64,000 nucleotides of DNA from BM520 sp964474455. Its GTDB lineage: Bacteria; Bacteroidota; Bacteroidia; Bacteroidales; BM520. Position 1 is the stretch's first letter. The number at the start of each line of letters is the position of its first letter. The stretch is taken from NCBI GenBank assembly GCA_964474455.1, contig CAYYSU010000004.1, positions 1-64,000 on the forward strand. The letters are read 5' to 3'. The notes beneath the pieces are model-generated. The model ran no database searches, was not told the DNA's origin, and was given only the letters and a program-made list of their open reading frames with translations. Of this stretch, positions 41,856-51,417 are shown piece after piece. A program made the position numbers and the translations under genes.

Positions 41856-44633
41856 ATGCAAGAAAAAAAGCTCTTCCTTTTGGATGCTATGGCACTGATA
41901 TATCGCGCATATTTTGCGTTAAACAGAAATCCCCGTATCACCTCAAAAGGATTCAACACCTCAGCGATAATGGGTTTCACCAACTCATTATATGATATTT
42001 TAAAAAACGAAAACCCCTCTCATATCGGCGTGGCCTTCGATTCGTTCGCTCCCACTCTTCGCCATCAGGAGTACAAAGAGTATAAAGCCAACAGGGAAAA
42101 GATGCCCGAGGATATTATCTCCAATATGCCATATATAAAAAGACTTCTTGAGGGTTTTAATATCCCCATAATAGAGATCGACGGCTATGAAGCCGATGAT
42201 CTTATCGGCACATTGGCGAAACAGTCGGAGAAAGAGGGCTTTACAACATATATGATGACCTCGGACAAAGATTTTGCTCAATTGGTAACGGATAACATTT
42301 TCGTGTATAAACCTGCCAGGATGGGCAACAAGGCAGAGGTAATGGGAGTCACCGAGGTATGTGAAAAATTCGGCATACAAAACACCGATCAGGTAAGAGA
42401 TATCCTGGGATTATGGGGTGATTCATCTGATAATATCCCGGGGATACCTGGAGTGGGGGAAAAGACTGCGAAAAAACTGCTGGAGGAGTTTCCTTCTGTG
42501 GAGGAGCTCGTAAAAAATGCCGACAAACTAAAGAACCCCAGAATGCAGGTCAAGGTAGCAGAACACGGCCAACAGGCACTGCTGTCAAAACATCTCGCAA
42601 CAATCATCACTGATGCTCCTGTTACCTTCAAAGATGAAGAGTTTATTGTCTCCGAACCAAATAAAGAGGCACTAAAAGAGCTTTTTGATGAACTGGAGTT
42701 CAAAACCTTTGCAAAGCGTTTTTTTGGTGAAAAACAATCCGTAACGCCTGCAGAAGATTCAGCTCAGACTGATCTCTTCAGCACGGCAGGAGAGCATATT
42801 CAGACAATAGAAGATAAATACGATACCATTGAGAATGTGGATCACACATATCAAACGATTTCATCAAAAGAGGAACTTATCCCTGTTATTGAAAAGCTGG
42901 CTGCCAACGGTCATTTCTGTTTTGATACTGAAACCACGAATTTAGATGCCAACCAGGCAGAACTGGCAGGGATCTCTTTTTCCATAAGACCTCATGAAGC
43001 ATGGTATCTGTACTGCCCCGAAAACTATAACGAATGTCTGGAGTTACTGGAGCCTCTGAAACCACTTCTGGAAAATGAGAGTATCCTCAAAACAGGACAA
43101 AATATAAAATATGATATCAATGTATTGAAATGGTATGATATTGATGTTAAAGGGGTGTGGTTCGACACCATGATTGCGCACTACCTCATAGAGCCCGAAC
43201 AGCGTCATAACATGGATTTTCTGGCTCAGAGCTACCTCAACTACAGCCCCGTTGCCATCGAAAAACTCATCGGCAAAAAAGGGAAAAACCAACGCAGCAT
43301 ACGTACTGCTGATCCAGAAGATGTGGCAAAATATGGTGCAGAGGATTCTGATATCACTTTACAGCTAAAAGAGGTTTTTGAACCAATGCTTAAAGAGGAA
43401 GGTGTTGAGGCGCTGTTTCATGATATTGAGATGCCGCTGGTACCTGTTCTGGCAGATATGGAAGCTTCCGGAGTGAAACTGGACATCAAAAACCTGAAGG
43501 ATTTTTCCATTGAGCTGGCAGAAGATATCAGTAAGATAGAGGTTGAAATATATGAGTTTGCAGGTGCTGAATTCAACATCGCTTCGCCAAAGCAACTGGG
43601 GGTAATATTATTTGAACGATTAAAAATCACTGACAAGCCCAAGCGCACAAAGACGAAGCAGTACAGCACGGGTGAGGATGTTCTGACAAAGCTTATCCAT
43701 AAGCATCCCATCGTGGAGAAAATTCTGGAGTACCGTTCACTGACGAAGTTAAAATCGACCTATGTGGACTCCCTTCCGGCGTTGGTAAATCCTCGCACCG
43801 GGAGGATCCACACCAATTATAACCAGGCCGTGGCATCAACCGGGCGTCTGAGCTCCAACAACCCTAACCTGCAAAACATCCCTATCCGCACCGAGAAAGG
43901 CCGCGAGATCCGCAAAGCCTTTGTCCCCGCTGATGAGAACCACATCCTGCTTGCAGCTGATTACTCACAGATAGAGCTTAGAATCATTGCAGCGCTGAGC
44001 AAAGACAAGGCCATGAGCGAGGCCTTTAACAGCAACCACGACATCCACACAGCGACAGCTGCACGTATCTTCGGAGTGGAACCGCAGGAGGTGACAAAGG
44101 AGATGCGCCGTAATGCCAAAACCGTGAACTTCGGTATCATTTACGGGATATCTGCTTTCGGACTGTCGCAGAGGATGAACATCCCACGAAAGGAGGCAGC
44201 AGATATTATCAACCAGTATTTCACAAAATATCCCGGCGTGAAGCAGTACATGGAGGATCAGATATCCATGGCAAAGGAGCGCGGATATGTGGAGACAATA
44301 ATGAAACGCCGCCGCTATCTCAAGGATATTCACTCAAGAAATGCTGTGGTACGTGGATTTGCAGAACGAAACGCCATCAACGCACCTATACAAGGATCTT
44401 CCGCCGATATGATCAAGATTGCCATGATAAATATCCATAAAGAGATGAGAGAGAAAAACCTAAAGAGCATGATGATACTCCAGGTGCATGATGAACTGGT
44501 TTTTGATGTTTTCAAACCTGAGCTGGAGGTGCTCAAAGAGCTGGTAATGCGCAATATGTCTGGTGCAATGGATATTGGATTGCCGCTGGAAGTGGAGATG
44601 GCCACTGGCGCCACCTGGCTTGAAGCACATTAG
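41856..44633 (+). CDS. polA: DNA polymerase I
   Basis: Fills gaps and removes RNA primers in replication and repair. The 925-residue protein has all three domains: 5'-3' nuclease (LFLLDAMALIYRAYFAL, YEADDLIGTLA, GDSSDNIPGIPGVGEKTA), a 3'-5' exonuclease that keeps its acidic pair (FDTETTNLD, Asp357 and Glu359), and the polymerase with DYSQIELR (Asp702), RRNAKTVNFGIIYGIS and QVHDELVFDV. The frame extends 25 codons upstream, but the promoter box lies within that extension. The gene ends 55 bases before the ROK kinase. Confidence 0.97.
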   Translation: MQEKKLFLLDAMALIYRAYFALNRNPRITSKGFNTSAIMGFTNSLYDILKNENPSHIGVAFDSFAPTLRHQEYKEYKANREKMPEDIISNMPYIKRLLEGFNIPIIEIDGYEADDLIGTLAKQSEKEGFTTYMMTSDKDFAQLVTDNIFVYKPARMGNKAEVMGVTEVCEKFGIQNTDQVRDILGLWGDSSDNIPGIPGVGEKTAKKLLEEFPSVEELVKNADKLKNPRMQVKVAEHGQQALLSKHLATIITDAPVTFKDEEFIVSEPNKEALKELFDELEFKTFAKRFFGEKQSVTPAEDSAQTDLFSTAGEHIQTIEDKYDTIENVDHTYQTISSKEELIPVIEKLAANGHFCFDTETTNLDANQAELAGISFSIRPHEAWYLYCPENYNECLELLEPLKPLLENESILKTGQNIKYDINVLKWYDIDVKGVWFDTMIAHYLIEPEQRHNMDFLAQSYLNYSPVAIEKLIGKKGKNQRSIRTADPEDVAKYGAEDSDITLQLKEVFEPMLKEEGVEALFHDIEMPLVPVLADMEASGVKLDIKNLKDFSIELAEDISKIEVEIYEFAGAEFNIASPKQLGVILFERLKITDKPKRTKTKQYSTGEDVLTKLIHKHPIVEKILEYRSLTKLKSTYVDSLPALVNPRTGRIHTNYNQAVASTGRLSSNNPNLQNIPIRTEKGREIRKAFVPADENHILLAADYSQIELRIIAALSKDKAMSEAFNSNHDIHTATAARIFGVEPQEVTKEMRRNAKTVNFGIIYGISAFGLSQRMNIPRKEAADIINQYFTKYPGVKQYMEDQISMAKERGYVETIMKRRRYLKDIHSRNAVVRGFAERNAINAPIQGSSADMIKIAMINIHKEMREKNLKSMMILQVHDELVFDVFKPELEVLKELVMRNMSGAMDIGLPLEVEMATGATWLEAH

Positions 44634-44688
44634 TTTCCGGGAACAATAATTTTTCATTTTTTAGTCATATTAAAATAACCCATAAAAC

Positions 44689-45798
44689 ATGAATCATAAC
44701 AACGACAAAAGGATAGTAATGACGCTGGATGCCGGCGGGACGAACTTTGTTTTTTCAGCCATTCAGGGAGGAGCAGAGATTGTTGATGCACTGGTGTTGC
44801 TGGCGGGTCAGGAGACACTGGAGAAGGTATTAAAAAATATTATCAACGGCTTTAGGGAGGTTGAAAAATCACTGCCTGAGAAGGCTTCTGCCATAAGCTT
44901 TTGTTTTCCCGGCCCGGCGGAATATGAAGCCGGCATCATTGGTGATCTTGCCAACCTGCCAACATTTCGCGGCGGCGTAGCGTTGGGGCCTATGCTGGAA
45001 CACATCTTTGGCATTCCGGTATTTATCCGTAACGACGGAGATCTCTTCACTTACGGAGAAGCTATAAACGGACTTTTGCCGGAGATAAACACTCTATTAC
45101 AGAAACACAACAGTCCGAAATATTTCAACAATCTTTTTGGCGCCACGTTCGGCACCGGCTTCGGAGGAGGAATAGTGAGTCATGGTGAATTACTTCCCGG
45201 CGACAACAGCGCCTCGGGAGAGATCAACAGGCTTCGCAACAAGCTTTACAACAGCTACTCCGTGGAGGAGAGTGTCAGCATCCGTGGCATTAAAAGCGTC
45301 TATATGCGTGAAGCAGGCATCACTGCTGGCGAGTGCCCTGAGCCAAAGGATATCTTCAGGATAGCGCAGGGTGAAGCTCAAGGCAACAAAGAGGCTGCTA
45401 TGAAAGCATTCCATGAAATGGCTGAGGTGGCAGGAAGCGCTCTTGCTGACTCCGTATCACTTATCGATGGTCTCGTTGTTATTGGTGGCGGACTCGCGGG
45501 AGCACATCCCGTATTTCTGCAGGCTCTCGTTGATGAGATGAACAACAGCTTTTCAACGCCTTCCGGCGAGCTTCTGGATCGCATGGAGATAAAAGCTTAC
45601 AACCTGGAAAACCCCAAAGAGCTGGAGGAATTCCTCAAAGGTGACGCTCGTGAGATCACCATCCCATTTACAGATAAAAAAATCTCTTACGATCCCGTAA
45701 AGCGCATTGGAGTAGGCATTAGCAGGCTGGGAACAGCTAAGGCAGTATCCATTGGAGCATACTCTTATGCTACCCACAGGCTTGATATGATTTTTTAA
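44689..45798 (+). CDS. ROK-family sugar kinase
   Basis: A 369-residue ASKHA-fold protein with phosphate 1 motif DAGGTNFVFSA (residues 14-24), FCFPGPAEY, IRNDGDLFTYGEA and GTGFGGG, followed by VVIGGGLAG. These are ROK-family features, usually glucokinase, fructokinase or N-acetylhexosamine kinase. The CxCGxxGCxE zinc motif of many ROK kinases is absent. Substrate is not assigned. It starts 55 bases after polA and has no obvious promoter box of its own. Confidence 0.85.
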   Translation: MNHNNDKRIVMTLDAGGTNFVFSAIQGGAEIVDALVLLAGQETLEKVLKNIINGFREVEKSLPEKASAISFCFPGPAEYEAGIIGDLANLPTFRGGVALGPMLEHIFGIPVFIRNDGDLFTYGEAINGLLPEINTLLQKHNSPKYFNNLFGATFGTGFGGGIVSHGELLPGDNSASGEINRLRNKLYNSYSVEESVSIRGIKSVYMREAGITAGECPEPKDIFRIAQGEAQGNKEAAMKAFHEMAEVAGSALADSVSLIDGLVVIGGGLAGAHPVFLQALVDEMNNSFSTPSGELLDRMEIKAYNLENPKELEEFLKGDAREITIPFTDKKISYDPVKRIGVGISRLGTAKAVSIGAYSYATHRLDMIF

Positions 45799-45867
45799 TA
45801 TACATGCTTAAAAAAACTTTAAACTCAAATATTATCAATCAATTGTCATATATGTAAAAATTATAAT

Positions 45868-45949
45868 TATATTTGAATCTCTTACCCCGCTCTGTTAACC
45901 AACATTCTAATGCTTGTGCCCCGATGAAGTCCTTTCCTCGGGGCTTTTT
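45868..45949 (+). ncRNA. candidate small RNA (promoter plus terminator, no gene)
   Basis: A -7 box TATATTTG at 45868-45875 is followed about 45 bases later by a terminator hairpin, with no open reading frame between. The expected transcript would be about 70 bases, from about 45880 to 45949. It may simply be the ROK gene's terminator next to a chance promoter match. Confidence 0.3.
45918..45949 (+). terminator. intrinsic terminator after ROK kinase
   Basis: GCCCCGA and TCGGGGC form a perfect seven-pair stem with a 13-base loop, followed by five T. Confidence 0.85.
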
Positions 45950-45983
45950 ACTACTCAAAACCCCACATTAACAATTATTAACA

Positions 45984-45991
45984 TACATTTG
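45984..45991 (+). promoter_or_regulatory. -7 promoter box of TonB-dependent receptor gene
   Basis: TACATTTG, 71 bases before the preferred ATG and 20 before the longer-frame ATG. Confidence 0.5.
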
Positions 45992-46062
45992 CGCCAATTT
46001 ATTTTTTCGTAATGAAACAAAACAGAAGGTTTGATTGTCTAAGACAGTATAAATTTGACAAC

Positions 46063-48507
46063 ATGAGAAAAACACTACTTACACTTGGTATAGTACTCTT
46101 TTCCACATTGGTGATGGCACAACATGGGAATGCCTCCGGAAAAGAGATGCCAAAGATTGGAACACTTACCGGACAGGTGGTTGAATTCACTTCAAAAGTT
46201 CCTGTGGAATATGCAAATGTAGCGCTCTATTCTATGCGGGATTCCAGCGTGGTTGCGGGAACAGTAACAGACTCAAAAGGAATGTTCAAAATGGCACAGC
46301 TCCCTCCGGGTCGTTTTTATGCATATGTTAAATTTATTGGTTTTGATACAAGAACCATTGATGAAATAAGAATTACGCCAAAAGCTAATGCTCTGGATCT
46401 TGGTGTGATAGAATTGAAAACGGGAGCAGAGAATCTTGAAGGTGTGGAGATTGTTGGTGAAAGAAACCAAATGGTTTATAAGCTGGACAAGAAAATTATT
46501 AATCCAGGAACGATTATCTCTTCACAGGGTGGTTCGGCAGTGGATGTTTTGGAAAACACTCCCAGTGTACAAGTAGATATTGAAGGTAATGTAAGCCTGC
46601 GTGGAAGTGATAACTTCATGGTACTTATTGATGGCCGTCCTTCACCGCTGGATCCCAGTGATGCGCTACAACAAATCCCGGCTTCTACTATCGAAAATAT
46701 TGAAATTATCACAAACCCATCAGCAAAATACGACCCCGATGGAACTTCAGGCATCATTAACATCATTACCAAGAAGAACAAACTTGATGGTATCAGTGGA
46801 CAAGTTAACGTCAACGCCGACTCCAAGGGTTCCTATGGTGGTGACGCGTTGATATCATACCGTAACTCCAAATTCAATGCATTTGTGGGAGTAAATTATA
46901 ATCAGAGAAAGATGACAGGTAACCGTACCCTGGAAAATCGAAACATATTTAACGATACTACACGCTACACCTTTACTGATGGTGATCGTGGCGGCGGAAG
47001 GCTAGCAGCAGGAGTGAAAGCGGGACTCGACTACTACATATCAGATAAGGATATCATTAGTGTCAATGTAAGAGTGAATCAGATGGACTTCGAGAGACTC
47101 TCTTCCAACACATTCACTGAATATTCTATTCCACACAATCCAATATATGAGCTCAACTCCATCGCTGATGACAGATCCGGAAGAACTCACGATTTTTACA
47201 ATGGTAATATTATGTACCAACACCTGTTTAACACAGCGGGGCACAAGCTGGAGGCATCAGTAAATTATCGTATCGGAACATCCGGGAGTTCGTCTTTAAA
47301 TGAAAAAACAACTGAAGAAGGTGATTTAATTCTGGGACAAAAATCAACTGAAGAAGGTGAAGACCGCGACATAAGGATAAAAGCAGATTACGTTTATCCC
47401 ATAAATGATAAATATAAGATTGAAGCAGGATACCAAAGCAGGCTGGAGAATGAAAAGGAAGATTATATGTATTATGAAGCCAATCCTGATAATGATTATA
47501 TAAACCAATCTGATTTCAATAATAACTCTTCCTATACGCGTAATATTCATTCGCTTTACGGTATGTTCTCGGGAGAGTATTCCAAGTTCAGCTACCAGTT
47601 AGGATTGCGGGGTGAATATACTGATCGCATTATGGAGCATGAAGGCGAAGAGGAACCCTTTACAATCAACAGACTTGATCTCTTCCCGACACTACATACA
47701 GCGTTCCAGCTCCCTTCCGACCAGCAGGTTTACGCTAATTATGCACGAAGGATCCGACGCCCCAGAAACCACTACCTCGAGCCTTTCTTCAGCTGGATGG
47801 ACGCATATAATATCAGAACAGGTAACCCGAAACTTAGTCCGGAGCATATCGATTCTTATGAGCTTGGTTACCTAAACCAGTTTGAGAATGCATATTTCTC
47901 AATTGAAGGATTTTTCAGACAGACAAATGATAAGATAGAACGTACAAGAACACCATATGAAGGAAATATTATGCTCAGCAGCTTCGAGAATGTTGGTACC
48001 GATTACAGTACCGGTGTTGAAGCGATGTACAATGGTAAGCTGGTAAAATGGTGGACGCTGACAACCTCCGGGAATCTATATCACTACCGTGTAAAAGGCG
48101 TGTTATACGAGCGTGAGTTTGAGGAAACCAGTATTAACTATGGTGGCCGTATCAGTAACACCATTACTTTAGGAAAAAACACCCGCATTCAGGTGGATGG
48201 CATGTACCGTGGACCATCGGCAACGGCACAGGGTAATAGAAAGGGTTTCTTCTATTCTAATGCTGCACTAAAACAGCAACTTCTGGATCGCAGAGTAACT
48301 CTTACATTCCAGGTATCGGATATCTTTGGTACCGGAAACCATGAAGCTTATATATATGGTGAGGGCTATTACTCACATTATCGCTTTCAACGCGACTCGC
48401 CGGTATTCCGTGCTACTTTAACATGGAATTTCAATAACTATCGCCCTGATCGTAAGAACATGAATGGTGAAAATGGTGATGACAAGATGCAGATTGATGA
48501 CTACTAG
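46063..48507 (+). CDS. TonB-dependent outer-membrane receptor (OMP_b-brl_3 type)
   Basis: An outer-membrane beta-barrel with an N-terminal carboxypeptidase-regulatory-like domain (LTGQVVEFTSKVPVEYANVALYSM), a plug domain (VDVLENTPSVQVDIEGNVSLRGSDNFMVLIDG) and a long barrel ending in ATLTWNFNNYRPD. It is not SusC-like, and no SusD partner follows. The ATG at 46012 is a possible alternative; 46063 gives the signal peptide MRKTLLTLGIVLFSTLVMA with glutamine next. The MbnP/MbnH-like pair follows after a terminator, so a metal ligand is possible but unproven. Confidence 0.88.
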   Translation: MRKTLLTLGIVLFSTLVMAQHGNASGKEMPKIGTLTGQVVEFTSKVPVEYANVALYSMRDSSVVAGTVTDSKGMFKMAQLPPGRFYAYVKFIGFDTRTIDEIRITPKANALDLGVIELKTGAENLEGVEIVGERNQMVYKLDKKIINPGTIISSQGGSAVDVLENTPSVQVDIEGNVSLRGSDNFMVLIDGRPSPLDPSDALQQIPASTIENIEIITNPSAKYDPDGTSGIINIITKKNKLDGISGQVNVNADSKGSYGGDALISYRNSKFNAFVGVNYNQRKMTGNRTLENRNIFNDTTRYTFTDGDRGGGRLAAGVKAGLDYYISDKDIISVNVRVNQMDFERLSSNTFTEYSIPHNPIYELNSIADDRSGRTHDFYNGNIMYQHLFNTAGHKLEASVNYRIGTSGSSSLNEKTTEEGDLILGQKSTEEGEDRDIRIKADYVYPINDKYKIEAGYQSRLENEKEDYMYYEANPDNDYINQSDFNNNSSYTRNIHSLYGMFSGEYSKFSYQLGLRGEYTDRIMEHEGEEEPFTINRLDLFPTLHTAFQLPSDQQVYANYARRIRRPRNHYLEPFFSWMDAYNIRTGNPKLSPEHIDSYELGYLNQFENAYFSIEGFFRQTNDKIERTRTPYEGNIMLSSFENVGTDYSTGVEAMYNGKLVKWWTLTTSGNLYHYRVKGVLYEREFEETSINYGGRISNTITLGKNTRIQVDGMYRGPSATAQGNRKGFFYSNAALKQQLLDRRVTLTFQVSDIFGTGNHEAYIYGEGYYSHYRFQRDSPVFRATLTWNFNNYRPDRKNMNGENGDDKMQIDDY

Positions 48508-48554
48508 AAATTAGAAATTCAACATAATCTGTTGATATAATAATCGCAAAGCAG

Positions 48555-48605
48555 ACCCAAAGTTTTACAAAGAGAAAATCTAAGTATGGCTTTGGGTTTT
48601 GTTTT
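48555..48605 (+). terminator. probable terminator of TonB-dependent receptor gene
   Basis: ACCCAAAG at 48555-48562 pairs with CTTTGGGT at 48590-48597. The loop is long at 27 bases, and a T-rich run follows. Confidence 0.6.
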
Positions 48606-48662
48606 TATCCGCTGATGACATTAATTCATCTATAATTTGTAACTTTACACCACGTTAGCCTT

Positions 48663-49490
48663 ATGATGATAAAAAATTACAATATACATCTTATAGTAGT
48701 CCTGATTCTTGGGACTATTTTTTTCTCTGCATCGTCATGTAGTGAAACACCACCATTTAAACCGCAGGAGAAGAGCCCTGTATTGAAGATTATTTTTAAT
48801 CATACAATAGACGGAGAGCCGATAACCTTTGATAAATCTATATATGTCAATGATGCCGGTAACCCATATCTCATTAATGAGATTCAATACTTCGTTACTG
48901 AATTAACTTTTCTTTATGATAATGGTAATGAAGTTATTGCCGACAGTTGGAAGCCCTTTCACTATGTGGATACAGATTTGGATAACACTATGAACTGGAC
49001 TATCCCGGACACACTTTTGGAAGGTAATGTCACGGCTCTTCATTTACGATTGGGATTCCGTGATGAGGTTAATGAGTCGTTTATGTTTGTCAATCCGCCG
49101 GAGCGAGATATGTTCTGGCCCGAGTATCTGGGTGGCGGATATCACTATATGAAACTTAACGGCAAGTGGGAGCCCGCCGACGGAAGCTTCCCTAACCTTC
49201 CTTTCGATTTCCATGTGGGACGCGGACAGATCTACGACAACGGCGGAGTAATTACCGGCTTCGTGGATAACTCCATGGAGATAACATTTGAAGATATTAG
49301 CTTTTCATTAAAAAATGATGATACTACCACCATTGCCATCACTATGCAGGTGGATAACTGGTTTCAGAATCCGCACAGCTATAACCATGATGTGTGGGGC
49401 GGATACATTATGAATAACCAGGAGGCTATGCAGTTAGCAGTAGATAATTCTCATGATGTATTTATCTTGTCAGTGGAGGAGCAGCCATGA
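48663..49490 (+). CDS. MbnP-like lipoprotein
   Basis: A 275-residue lipoprotein (lipobox ASSC) of the MbnP-like family, marked by KIIFNHTIDGEPI near the start, INEIQYFVTELTFLY, FWPEYLGGGYHYMKLNGKW and VDNWFQNPHSY near the end. In methanotrophs MbnP binds copper after its partner diheme enzyme MbnH oxidises a tryptophan to kynurenine. Which tryptophan would be modified here cannot be told by eye. It overlaps the MbnH-like gene by four bases (ATGA). Confidence 0.85.
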   Translation: MMIKNYNIHLIVVLILGTIFFSASSCSETPPFKPQEKSPVLKIIFNHTIDGEPITFDKSIYVNDAGNPYLINEIQYFVTELTFLYDNGNEVIADSWKPFHYVDTDLDNTMNWTIPDTLLEGNVTALHLRLGFRDEVNESFMFVNPPERDMFWPEYLGGGYHYMKLNGKWEPADGSFPNLPFDFHVGRGQIYDNGGVITGFVDNSMEITFEDISFSLKNDDTTTIAITMQVDNWFQNPHSYNHDVWGGYIMNNQEAMQLAVDNSHDVFILSVEEQP

Positions 49491-50647
49491 GAAAAAGACC
49501 TTACATATACCTGCTTTTGCTTACCGTTGCATGGATAGCATTTTCCTGCCAAGAGAAGCCTGAGGTTATTTATGAGCCCACGCCATGGGTTCTGGATATA
49601 CCAAAATATTTCCCCACAAGGGTAAATATTCCTGCCGACAACCCTATGACCGTAGAAGGTATTGAGCTGGGTCGTTATCTTTTTTATGATGGAAGAATGT
49701 CGGGGCGCACCGATCCCGACAGCCTGATGAGTTGCGCTACATGCCACGTGCAGGCCGACGGCTTCGATCTGCGCCCAAACTCCCGTTTCCCGGAGGGAAG
49801 AGCATTTGGCCTAACGGGAAAACCCACACCCCACTACCCGCTCCCACTGGTAAACCTGATATGGAACGAAAACGGATATCTATGGAACGGAATGGTGCAT
49901 GAAACAGGGCCTCATCCCGACAAAAACAATCTTGAAGATCTGGTATGGATGGGCGTTTTGGCGCCTCATGAGATGGACGGCGACACTACCCGCACCAAAG
50001 AGCTGATACAAAGTATCAACGGTTATCCCGAATTGTTTAAAAAGGCCTTTGGCAGTGATGTGGTAACCATGAAAAACATCAGTAAAGCGGTGGCACAATT
50101 CATACGCACTCTCATCTCCAGCGATTCGAGGTTTGACGGTTATCTGCGTGGTGAATTACAGCTTTCTGAAGAAGAGCTTAGCGGCTTTGTTCTCTTTACC
50201 ACAGAGGAAGGCGCAGACTGCTTTCACTGTCATGGAGGCTCCGGCAACCCTTTATTTACAACCAATTTATTTTATAATAATGGAAAAGATAGTGAATTCA
50301 CCGGTGCCAATGAAGATCCTCGTGACCGCTATCATATTACCGGCGACCCAATGGATCTGGGAGCTTATAAAGCTACCACCCTGCGAAATGTTATGGTCGG
50401 CGGTCCGTTCATGCACGATGGTCGTTTTAAAAGTGTTGATGATGTAATAGATTTTTACTCTCATGAACTGGTGTGGTCGGAATACATCGATCCGCTAATG
50501 CATCATATCGGCACCAACGGCACTCAGCTTTTACCATGGGAGAAGGAGAATCTCAAGGCCTTCCTCATGACACTTACTGATACAACCTTTTTAACAAATC
50601 CCGATTTTGGTCCACCGGAGACATTTCCCGACGGAACACCATATTAA
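49487..50647 (+). CDS. diheme cytochrome c peroxidase-family protein (MbnH-like)
   Basis: A 386-residue periplasmic lipoprotein (lipobox AFSC) with two heme c sites, CATCH at residues 83-87 and CFHCH at 245-249. It belongs to the bacterial cytochrome c peroxidase/MauG superfamily. Being translationally coupled to an MbnP-like gene, it is most likely MbnH-like, oxidising a tryptophan of its partner, rather than a peroxide-scavenging enzyme. It converges on yccF. Confidence 0.87.
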   Translation: MRKRPYIYLLLLTVAWIAFSCQEKPEVIYEPTPWVLDIPKYFPTRVNIPADNPMTVEGIELGRYLFYDGRMSGRTDPDSLMSCATCHVQADGFDLRPNSRFPEGRAFGLTGKPTPHYPLPLVNLIWNENGYLWNGMVHETGPHPDKNNLEDLVWMGVLAPHEMDGDTTRTKELIQSINGYPELFKKAFGSDVVTMKNISKAVAQFIRTLISSDSRFDGYLRGELQLSEEELSGFVLFTTEEGADCFHCHGGSGNPLFTTNLFYNNGKDSEFTGANEDPRDRYHITGDPMDLGAYKATTLRNVMVGGPFMHDGRFKSVDDVIDFYSHELVWSEYIDPLMHHIGTNGTQLLPWEKENLKAFLMTLTDTTFLTNPDFGPPETFPDGTPY

Positions 50648-50726
50648 ATTAAAGAATACTGTATTATTTATTGCTGAGGGCAAAAAAAGGAGTGAATAAT
50701 GTGGTCTTTGTTATAACTAAAAAAAT

Positions 50727-51104
50727 TTAGTGGATAATATCACGGCCAAAAGGTGTGAGTGCAATACCCGCTAGTTTGAAATGTTGTTTCCCAAAAGGAA
50801 TTCCTATTATGGTTATGGTTAGAAGTGCTCCAAAAAAGATGTGGGTCAGGAAGATCCATATCCCGCCAAGGAAAAACCACAGTATGTTCATGACGGTATT
50901 AAGACATCCAGAGGCTGGTTGAGTATTTCTCTTTTTTATCTTGGCACCAAAAGGCCATATACATAACGATGCCATCTTCATGGATTGAACACCAAAGGGA
51001 ATCCCTATAATCGTAATCATCATTAGGAGGCTGGAAATAAAATACTCTATTGCTGTAGCCAGACCGCCAAATATCAACCATAGCAGGTTGCCAATTATTT
51101 TCAT
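50727..51104 (-). CDS. yccF: YccF-family inner-membrane protein
   Basis: A 125-residue inner-membrane protein with two copies of the YccF (DUF307) motif, each a hydrophobic helix pair around IIGIPFGxQ. The copies are TIIGIPFGVQSMKMASLCIWPFG and TIIGIPFGKQHFKLAGIALTPFG. Function is unknown. It lies 21 bases after tatA and is likely cotranscribed. Confidence 0.92.
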   Translation of the reverse strand: MKIIGNLLWLIFGGLATAIEYFISSLLMMITIIGIPFGVQSMKMASLCIWPFGAKIKKRNTQPASGCLNTVMNILWFFLGGIWIFLTHIFFGALLTITIIGIPFGKQHFKLAGIALTPFGRDIIH

Positions 51105-51125
51105 ATTCTATTAATTGTAAGAGAG

Positions 51126-51305
51126 TTACTCTTTTTTCTCCTTCTCATCATCATCAGAGTCATCGTTCATACCCTTTTTAAAAGAGCTGATTCCTTTGCC
51201 CAGGCCACGCATCAATTCAGGGATTTTACGACCTCCAAAGAGAAGCAGAACAACGAGTACTATGGCGGCAATTTCCCATCCACCAAACATTCCAAGTAAT
51301 ATCAT
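51126..51305 (-). CDS. tatA: twin-arginine translocase subunit TatA/E
   Basis: A 59-residue protein: an N-terminal membrane helix (WEIAAIVLVVLLLFGG), the conserved FGGRKIPELMRGLGKGI amphipathic helix and an acidic tail. It forms the pore of the Tat pathway, which exports folded proteins. TatC is not in the window. It has its own promoter box and is followed by yccF. Confidence 0.95.
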   Translation of the reverse strand: MILLGMFGGWEIAAIVLVVLLLFGGRKIPELMRGLGKGISSFKKGMNDDSDDDEKEKKE

Positions 51306-51325
51306 AACTTAATGTTTTTATAAGG

Positions 51326-51333
51326 CAAAGATA
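51326..51333 (-). promoter_or_regulatory. -7 promoter box of tatA-yccF
   Basis: TATCTTTG on the minus strand, 20 bases before the tatA ATG. It lies back to back with the tyrS promoter. Confidence 0.55.
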
Positions 51334-51380
51334 ATGAAAAATGCAAACAGGAAACTGCACTCCGGTTTGGTTCAAAACAT

Positions 51381-51388
51381 TATCTTTG
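51381..51388 (+). promoter_or_regulatory. -7 promoter box of tyrS
   Basis: TATCTTTG, 29 bases before the tyrS ATG. Confidence 0.6.
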
Positions 51389-51417
51389 CGCGAGCAAAGA
51401 AATAAAATTCTGAAGAT

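Noticed and set aside
46012..46062. Longer N-terminus of the TonB-dependent receptor
   Set aside because: The first 17 residues are charged and precede a complete signal peptide, so the downstream ATG is preferred, though the upstream one cannot be excluded.
50648..50726. Terminator between the MbnH-like gene and yccF
   Set aside because: Only a short A/T palindrome was found, without a convincing stem.
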